From JBOGGN01 sp050744165 (GTDB taxonomy: Bacteria; Actinomycetota; Acidimicrobiia; Acidimicrobiales; Palsa-688): a stretch of 22,109 bases of DNA. The stretch's first letter is position 1. Each line of letters starts with the position of its first letter. Below the pieces are notes generated by a model, which was not told the origin of the DNA, ran no database searches, and saw only the letters and a program-made list of their open reading frames with translations. Shown one piece after another: positions 13,592 through 20,409 of this stretch. The stretch is from positions 1 through 22,109 of the forward strand of contig JBOGGN010000305.1 of NCBI GenBank assembly GCA_050744165.1, given 5' to 3'. A program made the translations under genes and the position numbers.

Positions 13592-14221
13592 CTAGGTGGG
13601 AATCGGCATCTGCCGCCGGGCAGCCCCGACCTCGGCCCGGCACCAGCACCCGGCCAGGTGGTCGTTGACCAGCCCCATGGCCTGCATGAAGGCATACACC
13701 GTGGTGGGTCCGACGAAAGTCCAGCCCCGCCCCTTGAGGTCCCGGCTCATGGCCGTGGACTCGGGGGTCTTCGCCGGCACCGGCAACGGCGGCGCCTCCG
13801 AGTCGGGTCGCAGCGGCCGCCACCGCCACACATAGGCGGCCACCGACCCGAACTCATCACGCATCGCCAACGCTCGGCGGGCATTGTTGATCGTCGAGTC
13901 GATCTTGCCGCGATGACGGACGATCCCGGCATTTTCCAGCAGCCGCGCGATATCCGAGCTGTCGAATGCTGCCACCTTCTCGAACTCGAAGTGGGAAAAT
14001 GCCTCCCGGAATGCGGGTCGCTTCCTCAGGATGGTAAGCCAGCTCAAACCGGCTTGGAAGCCCTCGAGGCAGAGCTTTTCGAACAATGCCGAATCATCGA
14101 CGACCGGGAAACCCCATTCGGTGTCGTGATAGGCGAGGTATTCAGGTGCGCCGAGCCCCCACCGGCACCGCAACCGGCCGTCGGGGCCCGGAGCCAACCA
14201 CTCGGAGACCGTCTCGCTCAC
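13592..14221 (-). CDS. tag: DNA-3-methyladenine glycosylase I
   Basis: Base-excision-repair enzyme that removes 3-methyladenine from alkylated DNA. At 209 residues it is slightly longer than E. coli Tag (187). The zinc-snap ligands are visible: Cys19 and His32 (Cys-x12-His, in RCRWGLGAPEYLAYHDTEWG), and near the C terminus His-x3-Cys in NDHLAGCWCR. Family blocks FEKLCLEGFQAGLSWLTILR, FRKAF-like FREAFSHFE and KGRGWTFVGPTTVYAFMQA are all present. GTG 14221 overlaps the stop of ecfT by 4 bases, so translation is coupled to the transporter gene, an odd functional pairing. It is followed 34 bp later by the VOC gene. Confidence 0.96.
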   Translation of the reverse strand: MSETVSEWLAPGPDGRLRCRWGLGAPEYLAYHDTEWGFPVVDDSALFEKLCLEGFQAGLSWLTILRKRPAFREAFSHFEFEKVAAFDSSDIARLLENAGIVRHRGKIDSTINNARRALAMRDEFGSVAAYVWRWRPLRPDSEAPPLPVPAKTPESTAMSRDLKGRGWTFVGPTTVYAFMQAMGLVNDHLAGCWCRAEVGAARRQMPIPT

Positions 14222-15039
14222 AGCCGCACACCGGCGATAAGGACGCTCACCACGATCAGCCCGGCCACGCCGTCGCGCCAGGTGACCCCTGCGGTGATCC
14301 CCGATGTTTCGCCGGGCCCGCCGCGCGCTTCCATGGCCTCGCCCAGTTCATGTGCTCGGCGCAGTGACACTGTCAGGGTGGTGAACATGAAGTCCTGCAC
14401 CTCACGCGCAAGGTGGTTGACGGGGCCATCGTCGTCGATACGCACATCGCTCCGAAGCCTTCTGGCGGCGACCACGGTGCGGACCTCATCGATGAGCATG
14501 GGAAAGCACCGGATCGAAAGGGCGAGCCCGGCCGACCACTCATCGACCGGTAGCCCGAGCCACCGCAGCCGCCGCCCCAACACCGACAGGGCCGGCGCGA
14601 CCTCGGCCAACACTGTCGTCCAACTCAGCAAGGCGGCAGCCGCGAACACCTCCAGAGCGACGCAAAAAGCGAGTCCGAGCTGCTCGACGCCACCCCAGCT
14701 CAATGGAAGGCCTGCCAGGTGCCCGATGGGCTTGGCCGTTGAACGCAGTTGCACGAGCGCGGCCAGGATCACCCCGATGAACAGCCACTTCGGCAGCCTC
14801 GGCAACGACCCCCGAGGAATGCGGGCCACTGCCGCTCCGAGGAGAACTAGCACCGCCCCGGCGATGAGGACCGGCCACGTGGGGTCGACGCCGATGGCGA
14901 CAGCCATGACGGCCAGCAGCACCAACTTGGTTCCGGCCCACAGCCGGTGGACGGGGCTGGTTCCCGGAATGGGGCGCAACAGCGTCAGCTCGGGTGGGCG
15001 GCGGCCACGGCGACGCCTTTTCCCATCCGGCGCCCTCAC
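14218..15039 (-). CDS. ecfT: ECF transporter transmembrane component EcfT
   Basis: Membrane scaffold (T component) of an energy-coupling-factor ABC transporter, which joins the substrate-binding S component to the ATPases. The 273-residue protein has a basic N-terminal tail, four to six hydrophobic segments and the two cytoplasmic coupling helices; the second carries the diagnostic Ala-Arg-Gly motif in RRAHELGEAMEARGG. GTG 15039 overlaps the stop of the fused ATPase gene (GTGA), and its own stop overlaps the start of tag the same way. The order fused S-A-A gene then T gene resembles mycobacterial Rv2326c-Rv2325c. The substrate is unknown. Confidence 0.92.
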   Translation of the reverse strand: MRAPDGKRRRRGRRPPELTLLRPIPGTSPVHRLWAGTKLVLLAVMAVAIGVDPTWPVLIAGAVLVLLGAAVARIPRGSLPRLPKWLFIGVILAALVQLRSTAKPIGHLAGLPLSWGGVEQLGLAFCVALEVFAAAALLSWTTVLAEVAPALSVLGRRLRWLGLPVDEWSAGLALSIRCFPMLIDEVRTVVAARRLRSDVRIDDDGPVNHLAREVQDFMFTTLTVSLRRAHELGEAMEARGGPGETSGITAGVTWRDGVAGLIVVSVLIAGVRL

Positions 15040-17387
15040 TGGCCTGCTCCCGGCATGGGCCCCGCCAACTCGGAGAGGAGCCGGTCGCCGCTGATCCGCC
15101 CAGAGTCCAGGGTGACGACCCGGTCCACCAGCTGGTCGGCCCCCTCGGTGTCGTGGGTGACGACGACCAGGGTCAGTTGCTCCTCCGCCCGGAGCCGGGC
15201 CAGAACCGCGATGAGAGCGGCCCGGGCCCCGTCGTCGAGGCCCGCGAAGGGCTCGTCGAGCACCAAGACGGTGGGCCGTCGGGCCAGCATCCCGGCCAGC
15301 GCCACCCGGCGCTGCTGGCCACCGCTCAACTGGTCGACCGATCGGGAGGCCAGCTCGCCAGGGTCCAAACCGACCAGTTCAAGGGCCGAGGCCGCCCCCT
15401 CGGCGTCGACGCCGGAGGCGTCCCGGATGTCGCGGGCGACCGTGCGCCGAAGCAGCTGGAGGCGGGCGTGCTGGAACGACAGCGCGACCCGCCCGAGTTG
15501 GCGATGGATAGGGCGGCCATCGAGACGGGCCGTGCCCTCGGTGGGCACCAGAAGGCCCGCCAGGATCCAAGCGAGCGTGGACTTGCCCGACCCATTGTGG
15601 CCGAGGACCATGACCGCCTCCCCCGGCGCTACCACGAGGTCGACCCCGGCCAGCGCTCGGTGGGCCCATGGCGAGCGGGGGGTGTAGACGTGGCCCACGC
15701 CGGAGAGCCGGAGCCCCTCTGCCTTGCCATCGTCGCCGGCTGGGGCGGCGCCGGAGCCATGGCCGTCGCCTGTTCCGATGGTCCCGGTGCCGGGGTCGTC
15801 GCCTGTTCCGCCGGTCGCATCCCCGTGCGCGGCCCCGGGCGACACCAGATCGCCGAAGCCCCGAGCACCGCTGAACGCCGGTGGCGGCGAGAGCGGAGGC
15901 AGGGCGTCGACGAGGCGGCCGCCATCGAGGAACAGGGTGCGGTCAGCTCGGAGGGCTTCGGCGCGACGGTGGGTCACATGGACGACCGCGATGCCCTCTT
16001 CGGCGGCGAGGGTGGCAAGTAGGTCGGCGAGGAGCTCCCGGCCCTCGGCATCCACCATTGCGGTCGACTCATCGGAGACCAGCAGCCGGGGCGCTCGGGC
16101 CAGGGCAGAAGCGACGGCTAGGCGTTGCAGCTCGCCGCCGGAGAGGGTGGATGTCTCCCGTTCGGCAAAGCCGTCGAGGCCAACCCTCCGCAGGAGCCGG
16201 TGCACGTCGACTGGGTAGTGCCGCGGTAGGCCCCACACCACGTCGTCGCAGACCCGGACGCCGAGCACCTGGGTCTCCGGGCGCTGGAAGATCATGGCGG
16301 TCCCTCCGAAGGCGCCGAGGGCGGCGGTCGACCCCGGCCGCAGGACGCTTCCGCTGGTCGGTGATCGGCCGGCCAAGATGTGGGCCAGGGTCGACTTGCC
16401 CGAGCCGTTGGCGCCCACCACGGCGACGAACTGGCCGGGCTCGACGGTCAATGACACCCCTTTCAGCGCGGGCGTCGCCATGCCGGGGTAGGTGTACCCG
16501 ACGTCGACCAGCTTTACAGGAACCGGGTTGGGGACGGCACCGTCCGGTTGCCCAGGCGGTACCTGCCTGCGCTGCCCGCGACGGCGTGACCTGGCGGCTC
16601 GGGACGACGAGATGCCGGCGGGGTCGCCCGGGACGCTTTCGACCGACTCGCTGGCGCCTAGGGGTGGCGCGGGCCCGACATCCGATTCAGGCGTCCCCGA
16701 CGGCTCGCCCTGACTACCCACTTCTGTCTCGGGTGGGCGGACCGACGGCAACGCCTGCTCAAGACTGTTGAGCGGCGGCCACACCAGGATTCGACCCAGG
16801 ACGACGCCCAAGAGGATGCCGGTCAGCAGCGCAGCCGGGACGCCAATCGCCCAGTGCCCCACCACCCACCTGACCATCGGGTCAAAGAAGCGGGGCAGCC
16901 AGCCGAGGCCGATGTCGGTCAGGGTGGCCTTGCCGCCGTTCCAGAGGTTCGTGATCTGGTTGAGGGCCAAGCGACGCAGGCGGCTGAACACCAAGAGGGC
17001 CGAGTCCGCGGCGAGAGCGGCCGGGGGCCAGAGGAGCCCCACGCCGACACCGACCAGGCGGATCCAGCCCCACCGGCGTCGCCACCCGACGCCGAGAAGG
17101 GCGCCGACGACGGCGACGGAGGCCACATTGCTGGCGAGGCCGGTGCCCGCGATGAGCATGCCCAGGGTGGTGCCCGCGAGGCCACCCAGTACCGCGGCGC
17201 GGACTCGGTTGCGGGCCGCGATGGCGGCCATCGGCAACGTGGCGACCAGGATGAACAAGGTGGTCGCGGGAAGCAACCAGCCAAGGACGATCAGGGCCAC
17301 GGTGACGTCGGCCAGCACCGCCGCCTCGGCCAACTCGCGGGGTCGCAACGGTCCCCGCCCCTGCCACCGCCCCGCTGGCTTCACCAC
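15036..17387 (-). CDS. Fused ECF transporter: S component plus two ATPase domains
   Basis: A 783-residue fusion. Residues about 15-205 form a membrane domain with at least five hydrophobic segments, resembling DUF2232/S-component proteins. Residues about 210-290 are a Pro/Ser/Glu-rich, then Arg-rich linker. ATPase 1 (about 291-500) has Walker A GANGSGKST (325-333), Q-loop FQRPETQ, signature LSGGE (415-419), Walker B ending in DE (439-440) and an H-loop His near 473. After a Gly/Asp/Thr-rich linker (about 510-556), ATPase 2 has GHNGSGKST (596-604), LSGGQ (687-691), LDEPFAGLDD and VVVTHD. Both sites look catalytically complete. With EcfT this makes a whole ECF transporter from two genes. GTG 17387 is the first start in frame and has no clear Shine-Dalgarno. 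No riboswitch I recognise precedes it, so the substrate cannot be read from regulation. Confidence 0.93.
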   Translation of the reverse strand: MVKPAGRWQGRGPLRPRELAEAAVLADVTVALIVLGWLLPATTLFILVATLPMAAIAARNRVRAAVLGGLAGTTLGMLIAGTGLASNVASVAVVGALLGVGWRRRWGWIRLVGVGVGLLWPPAALAADSALLVFSRLRRLALNQITNLWNGGKATLTDIGLGWLPRFFDPMVRWVVGHWAIGVPAALLTGILLGVVLGRILVWPPLNSLEQALPSVRPPETEVGSQGEPSGTPESDVGPAPPLGASESVESVPGDPAGISSSRAARSRRRGQRRQVPPGQPDGAVPNPVPVKLVDVGYTYPGMATPALKGVSLTVEPGQFVAVVGANGSGKSTLAHILAGRSPTSGSVLRPGSTAALGAFGGTAMIFQRPETQVLGVRVCDDVVWGLPRHYPVDVHRLLRRVGLDGFAERETSTLSGGELQRLAVASALARAPRLLVSDESTAMVDAEGRELLADLLATLAAEEGIAVVHVTHRRAEALRADRTLFLDGGRLVDALPPLSPPPAFSGARGFGDLVSPGAAHGDATGGTGDDPGTGTIGTGDGHGSGAAPAGDDGKAEGLRLSGVGHVYTPRSPWAHRALAGVDLVVAPGEAVMVLGHNGSGKSTLAWILAGLLVPTEGTARLDGRPIHRQLGRVALSFQHARLQLLRRTVARDIRDASGVDAEGAASALELVGLDPGELASRSVDQLSGGQQRRVALAGMLARRPTVLVLDEPFAGLDDGARAALIAVLARLRAEEQLTLVVVTHDTEGADQLVDRVVTLDSGRISGDRLLSELAGPMPGAGQ

Positions 17388-17481
17388 GGGCCCCAGCCTG
17401 TCATCCCGGCGGAGGATTTCGGGAACAGAGTCCGCCTCACCCGCCTGATCGCCCCGTGAGCCAGTGCCGGTGCCGATGATT

Positions 17482-17511
17482 GAGCCCGAGCCGGTCCCGA
17501 GCCCGAGCCGG
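17482..17511. repeat. 13-bp direct repeat in the ecf/ybaK divergent gap
   Basis: GAGCCCGAGCCGG at 17482-17494 and again at 17499-17511 (period 17). It lies in the 149-bp gap between the fused ECF gene (minus) and the YbaK-type gene (plus). It may be an operator; nothing else in the gap is recognisable except the -10 box at its right end. Confidence 0.5.
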
Positions 17512-17523
17512 CGGGCCTCCCGG

Positions 17524-17529
17524 TAGCGT
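17524..17529 (+). promoter_or_regulatory. Leaderless -10 element of the YbaK-type gene
   Basis: TAGCGT lies 7 bases before ATG 17537, with no Shine-Dalgarno between. Confidence 0.5.
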
Positions 17530-17536
17530 TCCCGGA

Positions 17537-18058
17537 ATGACCGACAACGGACCGACCGAAGCCGACCGAGCGGTTCGGGCCCAACTCGATCGGCTCGGCG
17601 TCGCCTACGAGGTGGTCCCGTGCGACCCGGCGCTGGCCGACACCGCCGCCTTCTGCGAAGCCTACGGGTACCAAATGCACGACTCCGCCAACACCATCGT
17701 GGTGATCGGCAAGACGGACCCGCCGAAGTTCGCCGCTTGCGTGGTGCTGGCCGACACCCGGTTGGATGTGAACAAGTGGGTCAAGCAGCGCCTCGGGGTG
17801 CGCCGGGCGTCGTTCGCTTCGGCCGAAGAAACGGCTCGGATGACCGGCATGATGATAGGCGGCGTGACCGTCTTCGGCCTGCCTGCGGATCTGCCGGTCT
17901 GGGTCGATGCCCGGGTCATGGAGCGGCCACAGATCGTGCTCGGCGGAGGGAGCCGGAGCCGGAAGGTGGTGGCCTCGCCGGAGATCCTCCGGCAGGTACC
18001 GAACGTCGAGGTGGTCTCTGGCTTGGCGATGGAACCCTCGGCACCGCCCGCCGGCTGA
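17537..18058 (+). CDS. YbaK/EbsC-type aminoacyl-tRNA editing protein
   Basis: A free-standing trans-editing domain of 173 residues; relatives (YbaK, ProXp-ala) hydrolyse mischarged tRNAs such as Cys- or Ala-tRNA(Pro). Visible family features are the opening RAVRAQLDRLGVAYEVVPCD, the strand TIVVIGKTDPPKFAACVVLA, the conserved Lys in DVNKWVKQRLGVRRASFAS, the glycine-rich MTGMMIGGVTVFGLP and the C-terminal GGGSRSRKVVASPEIL. Which tRNA it edits cannot be read from the sequence. The ORF is open to 17480, but ATG 17537 gives the family N terminus and has TAGCGT 7 bases upstream, suggesting a leaderless mRNA. A GC hairpin follows the stop immediately. Confidence 0.92.
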   Translation: MTDNGPTEADRAVRAQLDRLGVAYEVVPCDPALADTAAFCEAYGYQMHDSANTIVVIGKTDPPKFAACVVLADTRLDVNKWVKQRLGVRRASFASAEETARMTGMMIGGVTVFGLPADLPVWVDARVMERPQIVLGGGSRSRKVVASPEILRQVPNVEVVSGLAMEPSAPPAG

Positions 18059-18075
18059 GCGGCGAGCAGCGCCGC
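18059..18075 (+). terminator. GC hairpin after the YbaK-type gene
   Basis: GCGGCG-AGCAG-CGCCGC: perfect 6-base arms and a 5-base loop starting at the base after the TGA stop. There is no T tract. A plausible weak terminator or 3' stabilising hairpin. Confidence 0.4.
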
Positions 18076-18188
18076 CGTCGATGGGCGACAGGTCGCACCG
18101 TCCCCGAACCGCAACATCTGCCCGAGCGGAGGGATTCCGCCGACGCGAGTTGGAGTTCTTTCAGACAGATCTGGGATCGGACACCCTT

Positions 18189-18210
18189 GGCCCTACATCT
18201 ATAAGTCACT
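18189..18210 (+). promoter_or_regulatory. Possible promoter of the lipoprotein gene
   Basis: TATAAG, close to a TATAAT box, lies 5 bases before ATG 18211 in a locally AT-rich patch, with TACATC just before it. There is no Shine-Dalgarno. The rest of the 152-bp gap contains nothing else I recognise beyond a short GCGGA/TCCGC inverted repeat near 18125. Confidence 0.4.
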
Positions 18211-19098
18211 ATGCACCGGCCGATGTCCGCCAACGCCTTCAAGGCCGCCAACCGCACCCGATTGGCCGGCATCACCCTGCTCGTGGTGGCGATGGCGCTG
18301 ATCGCGGCGTGTGGCGCCAGCACCAAGCACACAACGAGCGCGACGACCACCAGCACGACGTCGAAGAGCCCCAGCACGGCGGGTGACGGGGGCAGCACGG
18401 CCACCTCCGCGACATCGACCAAAGTCGCCCCGACTACCACGACGACCCCCGCGGGGCCAAGTTTCGCCACCGTCAGCGGCACGTACAACTCGGGCACCGC
18501 GGACGGCGGGTGGCTGTACATCCGTTCGGACGGGGCCTCGCGCCTCCGCTTGCCTGACGGGGTCGCCTGCCCCGAATGCCCCACCGCCGACTCGCCGATC
18601 GCCGATATCGACTTCAGCCTGACCTCGCTGTCCTCTACCGGACCCGGCGCCTACCGGGCATCAGGCACGGTCATGGGCACGTCGGACCCGACGCTGGCCA
18701 AAATGCTCTCGGCGGCGGCAACGATCGGCTCGCCGATCTCGCTCACCATTTCGGGTGGCAACCTCACTCTGAGCGTGCTGCTCAGCAGCGACACGTTGAC
18801 CTTGGGCTCCAAGCAGGCGCCGCCGTCAACGGCCTCACCGTGCACCGTGGGCGCCGTGTCGGCCCCGATCGCGGCCGCCAATCCCAGCCAAACGGTGCAC
18901 ATAGCCGGCGTGAGCTGTTCCAGCGACGGCGAGTGGGCCGCGGCGTCGGTGTCCCTCGGCCAGGGCCAAGGCGCCATCGACACCGTCAGCGTCCTCGCTG
19001 GCAGCGGCGGTCCGTGGGTCCTGGCCGACCGCCCGACGGTCTGCAACAACCACGACGTCACGCCTAGCTTCGACAGCACCGCCTGCAGCACGTCCTGA
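18211..19098 (+). CDS. Secreted lipoprotein, function unknown
   Basis: A 295-residue lipoprotein. The N terminus has basic residues, the hydrophobic stretch LAGITLLVVAMALIAA and a lipobox LIAAC with the lipidated Cys at about residue 34. A Thr/Ser-rich spacer of about 45 residues follows, probably an unstructured and perhaps glycosylated linker. The folded part (about residues 82-295) contains seven Cys: one CPEC pair, then single Cys residues in SPCTVG, GVSCSS, PTVCNN and the final ACSTS, so disulfides outside the cell are likely. I recognise no family. It converges with dcd, with a strong hairpin between their stops, and is probably transcribed alone from a promoter just before the ATG. Confidence 0.82.
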   Translation: MHRPMSANAFKAANRTRLAGITLLVVAMALIAACGASTKHTTSATTTSTTSKSPSTAGDGGSTATSATSTKVAPTTTTTPAGPSFATVSGTYNSGTADGGWLYIRSDGASRLRLPDGVACPECPTADSPIADIDFSLTSLSSTGPGAYRASGTVMGTSDPTLAKMLSAAATIGSPISLTISGGNLTLSVLLSSDTLTLGSKQAPPSTASPCTVGAVSAPIAAANPSQTVHIAGVSCSSDGEWAAASVSLGQGQGAIDTVSVLAGSGGPWVLADRPTVCNNHDVTPSFDSTACSTS

Positions 19099-19101
19099 TC
19101 G

Positions 19102-19124
19102 CGCGGCCGAATTTGACGGCCGCG
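19102..19124. terminator. Bidirectional terminator hairpin between convergent genes
   Basis: CGCGGCCG (19102-19109) and CGGCCGCG (19117-19124) form a perfect 8-pair GC stem around the loop AATTTGA. It sits 3 bases past the lipoprotein stop and about 36 bases past the dcd stop on the other strand, so it can serve both. No strong T tract, as is common in high-GC actinomycetes. Confidence 0.75.
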
Positions 19125-19160
19125 GGCGGGGGTCGCGACGGGCGAGGCCTTTTCCCACCC

Positions 19161-20288
19161 CTACCGGCGCGTGAAGTGCTTTCCCAGCGTCTCTTCCTGC
19201 TGCTGGTATGAGGAGCCGATGGCCGGCCCGTAGAGGGCGGTGGGCGGCTCCAACATGCGCTCGAAGGTGAGCTTGCAGACTGGTTGGCCGTCTTCGATCA
19301 TGAACGGCACGTCGTGGGCCCGGACCTCGAGGGCGGCCCGGCTGCCGTGGAAGCGGCCCTCGGCGTCGTAGCCGAAGCCGGGGTCGAAGAAGCCGGCGTA
19401 GTGGGTGCGCAACTCGCCGCTGGTGGGGTCGTAGGCGGTCATCTCGGCCGCCAGGGTCGGCGGGATGGTCACTGCCTCCTTCGACAGCAGCAGGTAGAAA
19501 CGCTTGGGGGACAGCACCACCCGGTCGCCCTCCTCCCGCCGGACCGGTTCCCAGTACTCGTCCCGCTCGAAGGGCCCGGGTCGGGTGAGGTCGAGGAGGG
19601 CCGTGTTTTCCCGCGATCGGTAGCCGACCCAGCCGTCTCGGGCGCCGCGGAGGTCGAGGCTGAGGAACAGGCCGTTGGCCACCGCCAAGTCCTCCTGGGG
19701 CACGGGCACGCCGTCCGCGTAAAGCAGTGGCGACGCCTCGTGAAGGGTGTGGATCTCGGCGTCGGAGACCAGGCTTTGGCCAACCGAGAGCCGGAGTTGG
19801 TTGAGGGCCAGGTCCTCCCGTACCCGGATGGGGAACGATAAAGGCACGACCTCGAGGTAGAGGTTGCCGTGGTAGCCGGGGGCGATCTCGTCGAAGCGGT
19901 ATGACCCATCGGTGATCACCCGAGTGAACACGTCGAGGCGGCCGGTCGAGCTCTTGGGGTTGGCCTTGCCCCGGATGGCGGGCGGCAACGACAGACGCTC
20001 CTTCAGGGGGATCAGGTAGGGCCGGCCGGGTTCGAGCACCGCGCCGCCGCGGTGGAGGTCCAACTCCTCCAGGACCAGGTCGGGCACCTTTTCTTCCACC
20101 GGCGAGCGGTCGGGGAGGAAGCTGCAGCGCATCCGGAAGCCGACTTCGCCGAGGCGCAGGTCGACGCTGGCGGGCTGCACATTGGCCTCCGGGATGGTGA
20201 ACCGCCCGGCGTCGAGAACCCCTTCCTGGATGGCCGCCGCCAACCACTGGTTGGGCAGCACCCCGTCGCCGGGGGGAAGGTTCAGCAC
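19161..20288 (-). CDS. dcd: dCTP deaminase, long two-domain form
   Basis: 2'-Deoxycytidine-5'-triphosphate deaminase, converting dCTP to dUTP for thymidylate synthesis. At 375 residues it is the long (PF06559-like) form with two dUTPase-type barrels rather than the usual 190-residue trimeric enzyme. Domain 1 has GVLPNQWL, the active-site-type loop NPKSSTGRLDVFTR, and APGYHGNLYLEV followed by LNQLRLSVG; domain 2 repeats the pattern more weakly (GYRSRENTALLDL, AGFFDPGFGY, GQPVCKLTFERML). The frame is open to 20576. GTG 20288 is preferred because TACCAT lies exactly 6 bases upstream and the next residues lead straight into the conserved GVLP block. Divergent from the FAD oxidoreductase gene across 121 bp. 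Confidence 0.92.
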   Translation of the reverse strand: MLNLPPGDGVLPNQWLAAAIQEGVLDAGRFTIPEANVQPASVDLRLGEVGFRMRCSFLPDRSPVEEKVPDLVLEELDLHRGGAVLEPGRPYLIPLKERLSLPPAIRGKANPKSSTGRLDVFTRVITDGSYRFDEIAPGYHGNLYLEVVPLSFPIRVREDLALNQLRLSVGQSLVSDAEIHTLHEASPLLYADGVPVPQEDLAVANGLFLSLDLRGARDGWVGYRSRENTALLDLTRPGPFERDEYWEPVRREEGDRVVLSPKRFYLLLSKEAVTIPPTLAAEMTAYDPTSGELRTHYAGFFDPGFGYDAEGRFHGSRAALEVRAHDVPFMIEDGQPVCKLTFERMLEPPTALYGPAIGSSYQQQEETLGKHFTRR

Positions 20289-20294
20289 CGGGGC

Positions 20295-20300
20295 ATGGTA
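20295..20300 (-). promoter_or_regulatory. Leaderless -10 element of dcd
   Basis: TACCAT on the minus strand lies exactly 6 bases before GTG 20288; no Shine-Dalgarno. This spacing is the main support for the chosen start. Confidence 0.5.
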
Positions 20301-20409
20301 GCCGTGGCCGTCTGACGCCTCGGGATGGCGTCCCGCGCCCCGGGGGCGGGGCCAGGGATGTCGGTGGCCGGGTGACGGCGAGGGCCAGGGAGCGTGCGAA
20401 GATCGTCCG

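Noticed and set aside
13556..15094. 512-codon open frame on the plus strand
   Set aside because: Antisense to tag and ecfT; Ser/Arg/Pro-rich translation without motifs.
17388..17536. Riboswitch upstream of the fused ECF gene
   Set aside because: ECF transporters are often under thiamine, cobalamin or other riboswitches, so I looked for such conserved cores on the minus strand; none is recognisable in the 149 bp.
17381..17680. 99-codon minus-strand frame before the ECF gene
   Set aside because: Antisense to the start of the YbaK-type gene, no recognisable features, and it overlaps the ECF start.
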